64,000 nucleotides of DNA from CAYSAD01 sp964428955 (GTDB lineage Bacteria; Patescibacteriota; Saccharimonadia; Saccharimonadales; Saccharimonadaceae): positions 53,995 to 117,994 of the forward strand of contig CAYSAD010000004.1 in the NCBI GenBank assembly GCA_964428955.1, given 5' to 3'. Shown here in pieces: positions 44,581 to 52,050 of the stretch. Every line of letters starts with the position of its first letter. Within the stretch, counting starts at the first letter, position 1. The position numbers and the translations under genes were made by a program. The notes under the pieces were generated by a model. It had not been told where the DNA came from and searched no databases. It worked only from the letters and a program-made list of their open reading frames with translations.

Positions 44581-45291
44581 ATGAGTTATGAGCCAAACGC
44601 CCACCCGGTACAAACGACAATCCTACGCTATCTGTTATTTGTGCCGTCGGCTGGCTTTGCGGATGTCCAAAAGGCTACTGAACTGACGAGTGATCACTTC
44701 AACTTTCATATCAAGAAGCTCATCGATGAAGGTTACGTCGAGAAAGACATAAAACATTACCGGCTAACGCGAAAAGGCAAAGAATATGCCAATCGTATGG
44801 ACACTGACGAAAATGAGATCGAGAAGCAACCAAAAGTGTCGGTGGCGATTACGCTCGTGCGTGAAGGAGCGAACGGTCAGCGAGAATTCTTGTTCCAACA
44901 GCGTAAAAAGAATCCTTATTTCGATTTCTGGGGCCGCGTCGGTGGCAAAGTACGATGGGGCGAGTCGATAATTGAAGCTGCTGATCGGGAGTTACTTGAA
45001 GAGACAGGACTCAAAGCCGAGATGGAGTACAAGATGCTTTATCACAAGCGTGATTTCGATCAAGCTACCGGTAAATTACTCGAGGACAAAATATTCCTTT
45101 GTGTATATGGTACGACGCATAGCGGGGAATTGATCGAACAGTTCGAAGGCGGTATTAATCGTTGGATGAGCGACGAAGAGTTCCATGAGCAACCGAAACG
45201 TTTCACCAGTGTCGATGATTTTACGAAGTTGATGGATGACGGTGAACGGTTTGTTGAAAGGGAGTTTTATTATGACGAATCTGAGTATTGA
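44581..45291 (+). CDS. Winged-helix Nudix hydrolase
   Basis: This 236-residue protein joins an N-terminal winged helix (about 1-75, ELTSDHFNFHIKKLIDEGYVEK) to a Nudix domain. The Nudix box is complete: GGKVRWGESIIEAADREL followed by LEETGL. Nudix-HTH proteins often act as regulators that sense a nucleotide or NAD-related metabolite, so it may be a repressor or a hydrolase. AAGGAG precedes the ATG. It overlaps the HD-domain gene by 20 nt, so both may work on nucleotides. Confidence 0.83.
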   Translation: MSYEPNAHPVQTTILRYLLFVPSAGFADVQKATELTSDHFNFHIKKLIDEGYVEKDIKHYRLTRKGKEYANRMDTDENEIEKQPKVSVAITLVREGANGQREFLFQQRKKNPYFDFWGRVGGKVRWGESIIEAADRELLEETGLKAEMEYKMLYHKRDFDQATGKLLEDKIFLCVYGTTHSGELIEQFEGGINRWMSDEEFHEQPKRFTSVDDFTKLMDDGERFVEREFYYDESEY

Positions 45292-45916
45292 ACCTTCTGC
45301 GTCGTCATTTGAGCAGCGGGCCAGTGACTTGATAACGTTCAGTCAGGTGGTGAATCAGTTTATGAACGTGCCACGTGCTACGCTGCGCGAGGGAAGGCCG
45401 GAGACTGATGGCGAGCACACGCTTCATCTGCAATTCTTAGCGGTGGCGTATGCTCAGGAGTATCATGTCGAGCTGGATGTCGGAAAAGTATCGCTGTATG
45501 CACTGATCCACGATTTTATCGAAGTTTATGCTGGTGACGTCAATTCCCTTCAGGCCACACCGGAAGAGATATCGACAAAGGCTCTTACCGAAAAGCTAGC
45601 TTTTAACCGGCTAAGCAGGGAGCTTGGTGCCACGTGGCCGCGGTTCCTTGAGTTGATTGAACGTTATGAAACGTTGGAAGAACCCGAAGCTCGGTTCGTG
45701 AAGTGTTTCGATAAGTGCGATCCGGGCTTCAGCCATATCGCTGGTAACGGCGTAGCTCTTAAGAAGCTTGGCGTACTAAGTGCCGATGAGCTTGATAGGT
45801 ATTATGGATACGTCACTGCGCGGATGCAGGTGTATGCCGATGAATTTCCTGACGTTATGGCGCTACGTGATGAACTGCACGAGCGCACTAAGCAAGTTAC
45901 CTATCCTGAGTTATAA
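45272..45916 (+). CDS. HD-domain hydrolase, YfbR-like
   Basis: This 214-residue protein has a metal-binding HD domain: His in DGEHTLHLQFL, then HD in ALIHDFIEVYAGD, and a late Asp in KCFDKCDPG. The pattern is that of YfbR-type 5'-deoxynucleotidases, which release phosphate from dNMPs. I chose ATG 45272 with GGGAG upstream; an earlier in-frame start lies deep inside the Nudix gene. With that gene it forms a nucleotide-related pair. Confidence 0.8.
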   Translation: MTNLSIEPSASSFEQRASDLITFSQVVNQFMNVPRATLREGRPETDGEHTLHLQFLAVAYAQEYHVELDVGKVSLYALIHDFIEVYAGDVNSLQATPEEISTKALTEKLAFNRLSRELGATWPRFLELIERYETLEEPEARFVKCFDKCDPGFSHIAGNGVALKKLGVLSADELDRYYGYVTARMQVYADEFPDVMALRDELHERTKQVTYPEL

Positions 45917-45925
45917 TAGAGGGTA

Positions 45926-46552
45926 ATGGATATTGTAACCCAGATCATCGTGCTCCTCGTGGTGATTTTATTCTCGATGACGCTGCATGAAGCGATGCAT
46001 GGCTTCGTGGCCTATTGGCTGGGTGATGACACCGCCAAGTTGCAGGGCCGGCTCACGCTAAACCCAATCAAGCATATCGATCCGTTCTTGACCATCCTGC
46101 TGCCAATTCTCTTGGCGTTCGCCGGTGGTCCGATTTTCGGCGGGGCGAAACCCGTCCAATTCAATCCGGCTCGGGTAAAATACGATGAGTGGGGAGCGGC
46201 ACTGGTAGCGCTGGCCGGGCCGTTGACGAACTTCATGATTGCGTTCTTGCTCTTTGGTATCTACAGCCTGATCGGCGGCGGCACGTTGGTCGGCCAGGCG
46301 GTACTGCTCGGTGTGTATGTTAATCTCGGCTTCTTCGTGTTCAATATGATTCCGGTGCCGCCACTAGATGGTTCGCGGGTATTATATGCGCTAGCCCCGG
46401 ATCCAGTGCGCCGCGTCATGGCGTCGATTGAACAATACGGCATCATCTTGGTGTTCGCGCTGGTGCTACTGGCGAGCGCCTCGATTGGCCTGTTCATGAA
46501 CAACGCCATTATGGTAATCGTTGATTTTTTCCAGACGATCTTTCATCTTTAA
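45926..46552 (+). CDS. Site-2 protease family metalloprotease (M50)
   Basis: This 208-residue polytopic protein has HEAMH in the first membrane helix (zinc site HExxH) and PPLDGSR with the third metal ligand Asp in a later helix. At least five helices are visible. Minimal site-2 proteases cut membrane proteins or small residual peptides within the membrane. The substrate is unknown. GAGGG lies directly before the ATG. It lies between the HD gene and a candidate RNA gene. Confidence 0.88.
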   Translation: MDIVTQIIVLLVVILFSMTLHEAMHGFVAYWLGDDTAKLQGRLTLNPIKHIDPFLTILLPILLAFAGGPIFGGAKPVQFNPARVKYDEWGAALVALAGPLTNFMIAFLLFGIYSLIGGGTLVGQAVLLGVYVNLGFFVFNMIPVPPLDGSRVLYALAPDPVRRVMASIEQYGIILVFALVLLASASIGLFMNNAIMVIVDFFQTIFHL

Positions 46553-46563
46553 CATAAGCGAAG

Positions 46564-46572
46564 TGCTATACT
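46564..46572 (+). promoter_or_regulatory. Extended minus 10 promoter for candidate RNA
   Basis: TGC plus TATACT, with a predicted start near 46,579, exactly where the closing stem of the candidate RNA begins. No clear minus 35 box. Confidence 0.5.
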
Positions 46573-46578
46573 AGAAGT

Positions 46579-46721
46579 AGTCCCAGAGGTTTCGGGCGTA
46601 TATGATTTTCCTAACATCATATGATAGGAATTCCAATGATTTGCTTCCGTGGAAGCAAATGAACGGAGATCCACCTTGCTCTAACGCGGGGAATATCAGG
46701 CGTCCAACGACATCTGGGACT
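46579..46721 (+). ncRNA. Candidate structured RNA, about 143 nt
   Basis: The 200-nt gap holds a region closed by a perfect 9-bp stem (AGTCCCAGA at 46579-46587 with TCTGGGACT at 46713-46721). Inside are a hairpin ATATGAT/ATCATAT (46600-46622), an alternative TTCCTA/TAGGAA pairing (46608-46630), and a perfect 10-bp hairpin ATTTGCTTCC/GGAAGCAAAT (46639-46660). No frame is open across it. The size and closing stem would fit a 6S-like regulatory RNA, but a long central bubble is not obvious. It could also be a cis leader for the gene at 46754. Class unknown. Confidence 0.5.
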
Positions 46722-46753
46722 TTAATTGTTTATACGAAGAGTACTAAAGCGAC

Positions 46754-47629
46754 ATGAACCAACGAATTGCCGTCCGAGCTATAATCCGCAATGACTCGAA
46801 GACCTTATTGGTTCGTCGGGCGAACGGTCGACCGACGATATTGGGTAAGTATGAACTACCTGGTGGTAAGCTTCACTACGGTGAGCAACCGGAAGACGCG
46901 CTGGCCCGCTACCTAAAAGATGATGTATCACTAATTATCAACACTGCGCAATTATTCGATGTGTTGACCTATATCGATCACGACGATAGAGATATGCAGT
47001 ACGTCTTTATTTTGTATTTGGTGAGCCTGACGCCTGATGGCAGTCGGGTCAGACTCAGTCAGAATTACGATAAATACAGCTGGGAAAAAGTCGGTAACAT
47101 CCAGCAGACTGACTTGACGGAATCGGCAAAATTGTTGTTGGGAATATCACAACAGACTATTCAATCTGTCAAAAAGGATGAAGTCATTAGTAATGATGTA
47201 ACTAGTGCAACGGACGTACTACACGCTATCATATATTCGGATGGTGGTTCACGCGGCAATCCAGGCCACTCTGCGTCTGGTTTCGTCATCATGAATGAGC
47301 GCCACGAAGTTGTTCAGCAAGGCGGTGTCTATCTTGGTATCACGACGAATAACTTGGCCGAGTATCATGGGGTGCGAGTCGGTTTGGAAAAGGCGCTCGA
47401 GATGGGCGTGAGAACCATCGACTTTCGAATCGACAGTCTTTTAGTCGTCAATCAGTTGAATGGCATCTATCAAATAAAGAACCGTGAGCTTTGGCCAGTC
47501 AATGAACGAGTGAAAGAACTGGTCACCAAGTTCGACAGGGTTACTTTTACCCATGTCAAACGAGAATTCAACCAGCTAGCTGATGGCATGGTCAATAAGA
47601 TTTTAAATGCTCACCAGGCATCGGAGTAA
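46754..47629 (+). CDS. Nudix-like/RNase HI fusion protein
   Basis: This 291-residue protein joins two domains. Residues 1-135 are Nudix-like, but the box GGKLHYGEQPEDALARYLKDDVSL lacks the catalytic REUxEE glutamates (RYLKDD), so hydrolysis is doubtful. Residues 155-290 are an RNase HI domain with all four acidic residues: Asp in YSDGGSRGNPG, Glu in NNLAEYHG, Asp in RIDSLLVVNQL, Asp in FNQLADGMVN. It should cut RNA in RNA-DNA hybrids. The Nudix part may bind a nucleotide or guide substrate choice. The RNase P RNA gene starts 13 nt after its stop. Confidence 0.85.
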   Translation: MNQRIAVRAIIRNDSKTLLVRRANGRPTILGKYELPGGKLHYGEQPEDALARYLKDDVSLIINTAQLFDVLTYIDHDDRDMQYVFILYLVSLTPDGSRVRLSQNYDKYSWEKVGNIQQTDLTESAKLLLGISQQTIQSVKKDEVISNDVTSATDVLHAIIYSDGGSRGNPGHSASGFVIMNERHEVVQQGGVYLGITTNNLAEYHGVRVGLEKALEMGVRTIDFRIDSLLVVNQLNGIYQIKNRELWPVNERVKELVTKFDRVTFTHVKREFNQLADGMVNKILNAHQASE

Positions 47630-47641
47630 GTTATACTTATA

Positions 47642-47985
47642 AGTAGGCAGTTCGTTAAACGATCGCTTGTTTTTATTAGCAAGAGGAAAGTCCGGGCAGC
47701 GTAGGATATCGACAGTCGCTAACGGCGACCGGAGGTAACTCTAGGGAAAGTGCCACAGAAACAAAACCGCCTCTTTCTTTTAGGGGTAAGGATGAAACGA
47801 GTGAGGTAAGAGCTCACAGCAACGCACGGTGACGTGCGGTGGAGGTAAACCCTGTTGGCTGCAAGGAGGTCTACATCAAAGGCGATCCGTCTGTAGACCG
47901 ATAACCGCTCGATCCTGTTGGTAACGGCAGGGCTAGATAGATGATCGTTCTTGACAGAACCCGGCTTACAGGCGGGCTGCCTACT
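47642..47985 (+). ncRNA. rnpB: RNase P RNA
   Basis: This catalytic RNA matures tRNA 5' ends. The ends pair as AGTAGGCAG with CTGCCTACT (P1). Conserved segments are GAGGAAAGTCCGGGC (47681 region), the AGGGAAAGTGCCACAGAAA block, GGTAAACCC, and the 3' segment GAACCCGGCTTACAGGC. These fit a type A RNA of about 344 nt. A TATACT box 5 nt upstream is a weak promoter candidate; it may also be read from the upstream gene. It is followed by a strong terminator. Confidence 0.95.
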
Positions 47986-48016
47986 AAAAATACCACCGAT
48001 GTCGGTGGTATTTTTA
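47984..48016. terminator. Bidirectional terminator of rnpB and rplT
   Basis: A 15 to 16-bp stem (TAAAAATACCACCGA with TCGGTGGTATTTTTA, loop TG) with A-rich and T-rich arms, usable by both strands. Confidence 0.88.
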
Positions 48017-48041
48017 GTTAAAGGAACACGGTATATCGTAT

Positions 48042-48386
48042 TTAGGCTTCGGTGCTTTTGGCAATGGCAGTAAATACTTTCGGCTCGTTGACTGCTAATT
48101 CGGCCAAGACCTTGCGATCAAGCTCGATATTGGCTTTTTTAAGACCGGCAATCAACTTGCCGTAGGTCGTGCCGTTCTCGCGGGCAGCTGCGTTGATGCG
48201 GGTAATCCACAGGCTACGCAGATCGCGTTTCTTGTTACGGCGATCACGGTATGCATACTGTAGGGCACGGATGACGCCCTGTTTGGCAAGGCGATAGCTA
48301 CGTGTCCGGTTATGTTGCATACCCTTGGCAGCTTTTAATATCTTCTTGTGCTTCGCTCTTGCGGCGACACCTCGTTTAACTCGCAT
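48042..48386 (-). CDS. rplT: 50S ribosomal protein bL20
   Basis: A 114-residue protein that binds 23S rRNA early in assembly. MRVKRGVAARAKHKKILKAAKGMQ and the segment QYAYRDRRNKKRDLRSLWITRINAA are diagnostic. It follows rpmI by 1 nt in the standard infC-rpmI-rplT order. In other bacteria L20 represses this operon; no such site was located here. Confidence 0.96.
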   Translation of the reverse strand: MRVKRGVAARAKHKKILKAAKGMQHNRTRSYRLAKQGVIRALQYAYRDRRNKKRDLRSLWITRINAAARENGTTYGKLIAGLKKANIELDRKVLAELAVNEPKVFTAIAKSTEA

Positions 48387-48387
48387 C

Positions 48388-48582
48388 TTAGACTCCTAAC
48401 GATCGTTTAACATTTTTAGCCATCGAGCCAGTCACGGTTGCACTGGTATTGATGGCACGCTTACGGCTTTTGCTCTTCTTCGCGAGCAAGTGGGTACCAA
48501 AGGCACGTCGACGGGTGATTTTACCGCTGCCGGTAAGCTTCATCCGTTTGGCTGTTCCTTTGTGGGTCTTCATTTTTGGCAT
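48388..48582 (-). CDS. rpmI: 50S ribosomal protein bL35
   Basis: A 64-residue basic protein: MPKMKTHKGTAKRMKLTGSGKI is diagnostic. Its ATG overlaps the infC stop codon by one base (TAATG), with AAGGAG upstream, so translation is coupled to infC. Confidence 0.95.
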   Translation of the reverse strand: MPKMKTHKGTAKRMKLTGSGKITRRRAFGTHLLAKKSKSRKRAINTSATVTGSMAKNVKRSLGV

Positions 48583-49088
48583 TATTTACTCCTTACTACT
48601 ACACTCAGATTGCGACCAGCCATCTGAGGTTGTTGCTCAACGATTGCCTGATCTTCAAGCAGGCCTGTAATCTTATCGATCATGACGTAACCAAGTTCCT
48701 TGTGGGCGTTCTCGCGTCCCCGATAGAAGATCTGGATGCGTACTTTGTGTCCGTCGGTGAGGAAACTTCTTATTTTACGAAGTTTAATCTCGAGATCCCC
48801 GGCACCGATTTTCAATCCAAATCGCATTTGCTTAAGCTCGCTTTGTTTGCTGCTCCTGCGACTCTTTTGCTGCTCCTTCATCTTTTGATACTGGTACTTA
48901 CCCCAGTCGATGATTTTCGCAACTGGCGGATTAGCCTGAGGCGATATTTCAACCAGGTCAACACCGGCTTCCTCGGCGAGCTTGAGCGCTTCGGCTCGCG
49001 GTATGATACCAAGTTGCTCACCATTCGTGCCGATGACACGCAGTTCTTCTGCACGAATCGCTTCGTTAATCCGAATTGACTGACTGAT
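48582..49088 (-). CDS. infC: Translation initiation factor IF-3, probable ATC start
   Basis: IF-3 keeps ribosomal subunits apart and checks start codon choice. The full protein of 168 residues runs from SQSIRINEAIRAEELRVIG through VAKIIDWGKYQYQKMKEQ to QMAGRNLSVVVRSK. An in-frame TAA lies just upstream, and no ATG, GTG or TTG occurs between it and the conserved N-terminus. The likely start is ATC at 49088-49086, 9 nt after AAGGAG. Non-standard infC starts (AUU in E. coli) let IF-3 repress its own synthesis. The first ATG (48881) would drop the N-terminal domain. Confidence 0.88.
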   Translation of the reverse strand: MSQSIRINEAIRAEELRVIGTNGEQLGIIPRAEALKLAEEAGVDLVEISPQANPPVAKIIDWGKYQYQKMKEQQKSRRSSKQSELKQMRFGLKIGAGDLEIKLRKIRSFLTDGHKVRIQIFYRGRENAHKELGYVMIDKITGLLEDQAIVEQQPQMAGRNLSVVVRSK

Positions 49089-49139
49089 TGTAGCTATCTC
49101 CTTATCATCGATTTAATCGTTGAGTGTTACTCGGATACC

Positions 49140-49169
49140 ATACTACCATAACTGGGGTGGCTATATCAA
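49140..49169 (-). promoter_or_regulatory. Promoter of the infC operon
   Basis: On the minus strand TTGATA, an 18-nt spacer and TAGTAT preceded by TGG. It overlaps the end of comM. Leader about 45 nt. Confidence 0.6.
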
Positions 49170-50686
49170 GAGGCAATCATACGATATTGTAATGCTTCGG
49201 CCAGATGCTCGGGCAGTATGTCAGCGGCAGCATCCAAATCGGCGATGGTACGGGCCACTTTGATGATCTTGAAATAACTGCGGGCACTTAGGTCCATTGA
49301 TTTGGTCGCTTTGGTGAGAAGGTCACGAACTGGTTCGGACAATGTAATGAGCTGCTTCACGTCTTTTGAAGAAAGATTAGCGTTGTTTTTTAGACTACTC
49401 TTATATCGAGAATATTGCAAATCCTTAGCATTTTTTATAACATCTACAGCCTTATTTTGTTGTGATATTGACCTGGTATTATGATTTAATAACACGTCAT
49501 TTGGCACGCGCGGGACGGTGATTTGTAAATCAACCCGATCGAGCAGAGGTCCTGACAAGCGCTTCTGATAGTTCAGGATCTGGGTCGAGCTACAGCGGCA
49601 CTCTCTAGTTTGGTCACCGTAGTAACCGCACGGACAGGGGTTCATCGTGGCAATCATCATAAAATCGGCTGGATAGGTGCTGCTACCGGTGGCGCGTGCG
49701 ATGCTTACGTGTCTGTCTTCGAGCGGTTGGCGTAACGCCTCAAGTGTGGCACGCGGGTATTCCGGCAGTTCGTCAAGAAATAACACACCGAGATGGGCAA
49801 GGCTTATCTCGCCAGGTTTCGGTTTCGTGCCGCCACCAATAAGCGCAATCCGACTGGCGGTATGGTGCGGAGTTCGGAATGGACGAGTTGTTATGATTTC
49901 GTCGATCGTCTCACCGGACAGGCTATATAATTTCGTGACGGCGATCTGTTCGTCACTGGTCAGCGGTGGAAGCAGGGAAGTTACCGTATGGGCAAGCATC
50001 GTTTTCCCGGCGCCCGGTGGTCCGCTTAACAGAATGTTATGATGACCAGCTGTCGCAATGACGAGCGCTCGTTTTGCTAACTCTTGGCCATGGATATCAT
50101 CTAGCGCCGGCGCGCTCACTGCACGTACTGACGAGTGGGGCATCCCCGTATCTGTAACAGTCAGCATCTGCTCCTGTTTTAGATGCAAAAACAGTTCCTT
50201 GAGTGAGTCAACGCCATAAATCGTTATGCCTGATATCAGCTTCGCTTGAGAAACATTCTGACGGGGAACGAACAGTGCGGATAGACCTTTGTTTCTGGCC
50301 GTTTCGGCAATAGTCACGACGCTGCGGACTGGTCGGATTGTGCCATCAAGCGCCAATTCGCCGGCGAAGAGCGCGTGGTTGACCTCTGTCTGTCGTAGTT
50401 GGCCGCTCGCCACCAGAATTGCCAGGGCGATCGGTAGATCGTAATGCGTGCCGTCTTTTGGCAGTTCAGCTGGGGCAAGGTTGATCGTTAATTTTTTAGC
50501 TGGAAAATCAAGCAGAGAGTGTTTTATAGCGCTACGCACCCGTTCTCGGGCTTCGTCTATGGCTTTGCTACCGAGACCGACGATCTGTAATGACGGAAGG
50601 CCTTGAGAAGAATCCGCTTCGACTTCAATAACGTCACCGTCGTAGCCAATGGGAGCGGCCGATAAAACCTTCGCGACACCTACCAT
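49166..50686 (-). CDS. comM: ComM/YifB family Mg-chelatase-like AAA ATPase
   Basis: This 506-residue protein has an N-terminal Lon-S5-like domain (ends with the PKDGTHYDLPIALAIL motif), a Mg-chelatase AAA core with Walker A GPPGAGKTMLAH (about residue 221), Walker B LFLDELPEY, a cysteine-rich segment CPCGYYGDQTRECRCSS, and a C-terminal helical domain. ComM is a helicase that promotes branch migration during natural transformation. Together with type IV pili this hints at DNA uptake. A TGGTATACT box ends 10 nt before the ATG, again nearly leaderless. Confidence 0.94.
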   Translation of the reverse strand: MVGVAKVLSAAPIGYDGDVIEVEADSSQGLPSLQIVGLGSKAIDEARERVRSAIKHSLLDFPAKKLTINLAPAELPKDGTHYDLPIALAILVASGQLRQTEVNHALFAGELALDGTIRPVRSVVTIAETARNKGLSALFVPRQNVSQAKLISGITIYGVDSLKELFLHLKQEQMLTVTDTGMPHSSVRAVSAPALDDIHGQELAKRALVIATAGHHNILLSGPPGAGKTMLAHTVTSLLPPLTSDEQIAVTKLYSLSGETIDEIITTRPFRTPHHTASRIALIGGGTKPKPGEISLAHLGVLFLDELPEYPRATLEALRQPLEDRHVSIARATGSSTYPADFMMIATMNPCPCGYYGDQTRECRCSSTQILNYQKRLSGPLLDRVDLQITVPRVPNDVLLNHNTRSISQQNKAVDVIKNAKDLQYSRYKSSLKNNANLSSKDVKQLITLSEPVRDLLTKATKSMDLSARSYFKIIKVARTIADLDAAADILPEHLAEALQYRMIAS

Positions 50687-50696
50687 AATACTTATA

Positions 50697-50705
50697 AGTA
50701 TACCA
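50697..50705 (-). promoter_or_regulatory. Extended minus 10 promoter of comM
   Basis: On the minus strand TGG plus TATACT, 10 nt before the comM ATG. Confidence 0.5.
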
Positions 50706-50717
50706 TGCGCCCAAAGC

Positions 50718-50746
50718 TTGCATTACCTCTGTTAATACGCTATAAT
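50718..50746 (+). promoter_or_regulatory. Promoter of tmRNA
   Basis: TTGCAT, a 17-nt spacer and TATAAT, 14 nt before the mature tmRNA 5' end. Confidence 0.75.
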
Positions 50747-50760
50747 CCAAAGAGTATGTT

Positions 50761-51156
50761 GGGGCTGATATAGCTTTCGACAAGAGGACATTAACAGGTT
50801 ATTCTGCAGATCGCTTTTACACGACACGTATATTTTAATTGCAAAATTTACTGCAAAAGTGAAAGCATTTGCGACGAGCTTTACTGCTCCGAGCTTTGCT
50901 TTTGCGCCAATCGCAGCCTAATCGCTACGATCATCACTTCTCGTTAGGCGACATGACGAGCGGCGGTGTTATATCTATGTCGCTTACTGTGTTTATGGCA
51001 GTGGCATGAACATAAGGACACTTTTCCACGCAACCGATTGAATATTTTTGTTTGTCTTCAAGTTCGATGGGTTGTAAAATGATGAGACAAACTATGTCTG
51101 TAGACGAATAATCAGTTACCTTTTGGACGCGGGTGCGATACCCGCCAGCTCCACCA
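50761..51156 (+). ncRNA. ssrA: tmRNA
   Basis: This 396-nt RNA rescues stalled ribosomes and tags the peptide for degradation. The tRNA-like ends are GGGGCTGATATAGCTTTCGA and GCGGGTGCGATACCCGCC-AGCTCC-A-CCA, with a 7-bp acceptor containing one G-U pair. The tag frame resumes at GCA 50841 and ends at TAA 50919-50921. It codes 26 residues, AKFTAKVKAF at the start and FAFAPIAA at the end. The end is IAA instead of the common LAA. Confidence 0.95.
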
Positions 51157-51169
51157 AGCATATGTAGAC

Positions 51170-51195
51170 AAGCCGCCTGTATGGGCGGCTTTTTC
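51170..51195 (+). terminator. Terminator of tmRNA
   Basis: AAGCCGCC pairs with GGGCGGCTT, followed by TTTT. A second symmetric hairpin follows at 51227. Confidence 0.88.
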
Positions 51196-51226
51196 GTGCT
51201 TATAAATCAGTAAACATCGTAAAATA

Positions 51227-51256
51227 AAACAACCACCTGCGAGTAGTGGTTGTTTT
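51227..51256. terminator. Symmetric terminator-like hairpin
   Basis: A perfect 10-bp stem (AAACAACCAC with GTGGTTGTTT, loop 9 nt). Both flanks can supply U-rich tails. Since tmRNA already has a terminator, this one may end a minus-strand RNA coming from the gene-free region to the right. Confidence 0.65.
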
Positions 51257-51960
51257 GTGTGGAGTTTTTTGATTTCTTTTTATTTTTGGCCCCTGCATAA
51301 TTTTTTTATTCAGGAACTACCCCTATAATAGGCTTTCAACACGCTTGTGTCAATGACTTTTTTGGAGATTTTTTTCATATCTTTTTGAGCGCTATATATG
51401 GCGTATAGATTGGAGAATTATTGCTGCCTAGCACTACGGCTAGCTAATAGCTGTATAGCGCCTACGGCCACAGCGGAACTAAGTTAAATACGGAAAGGTA
51501 GCAACAAGCAAGCAGGTAGTAGTTCACCAAGTAAGGAACTGTGCATGGTAGGTATTCACTGTTTGGCTTTCGGATTAAGTGAAAGCAGTATTTCAGACTT
51601 AGCGTTACACGCCTGTTTTCGATTTTACTGACTATCAAATGGGTGTCAAAGCTATCGCGCAACGGGCGCTTATCCTGCCCGTTTATTCTAAATCCTAGAA
51701 CCACGAACGTTTGAAAGATAGCTGCTGCGGCTGGATAGGCTGACGTGCCGTCTATGGCGATTGTTGTAACGTGGGGCCATATAGCCAGTAAGTTCTATCT
51801 ATGTAAATCAAACCAACGAAGAGTGTGTATAAGTCGTCATTCGAAAGTGATGGGGCTGGTAGCGAACGTCTTATGGGTGTGGTTGGTGATGTACGCAGAC
51901 GAAGATTATAAATTGTAGTAATTTAAACATAGTTAGATAGAAGATGTATTATGTATTATA
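51257..51960. other. Gene-free region with several stems, strand unclear
   Basis: No convincing protein frame is present. The left part (51257-51385) is very T-rich on the plus strand. The rest has moderate GC and several perfect stems: GCGCTATA (51389-51396) with TATAGCGC (51454-51461), CTAGC/GCTAG (51428-51443), GCTTTC/GAAAGC (51566-51586), and AACGGGC/GCCCGTT (51661-51683). On the minus strand a TATAAT lies at 51910-51905 and the hairpin at 51227 could terminate. This could be another long RNA gene, or decayed sequence. Evidence is weaker than for 52,051-52,475. Confidence 0.35.
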
Positions 51961-52015
51961 ACACCTATGAAAATAACGTTGTATATACAACACTCATTTT
52001 TAACAGCAATATATA

Positions 52016-52044
52016 TTGACTATCCGCAAAGCTTGTGCTAGTGT
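52016..52044 (+). promoter_or_regulatory. Promoter of the structured RNA candidate
   Basis: TTGACT, a 17-nt spacer and TAGTGT preceded by TGC. The minus 10 box is imperfect, but the minus 35 box and spacing are good. Predicted start near 52,051. Confidence 0.6.
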
Positions 52045-52050
52045 AGACAT

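Noticed and set aside
48582..48881. Short IF-3 starting at ATG 48881
   Set aside because: The conserved N-terminal domain continues in frame upstream, so this would be only the C-terminal half.
50934..51161. Minus-strand 75-codon frame
   Set aside because: It lies inside tmRNA, so it is a shadow of that RNA gene.
51462..51704. Minus-strand 80-codon frame in the gene-free region
   Set aside because: No ribosome site or promoter nearby, odd composition, no family resemblance; the region shows stem-forming sequence instead.
51940..51970. AT-rich segment with a dif-like look (ATGTATTATGTATTATAAC)
   Set aside because: The two Xer arms of a dif site are not present; it is just AT-rich sequence.
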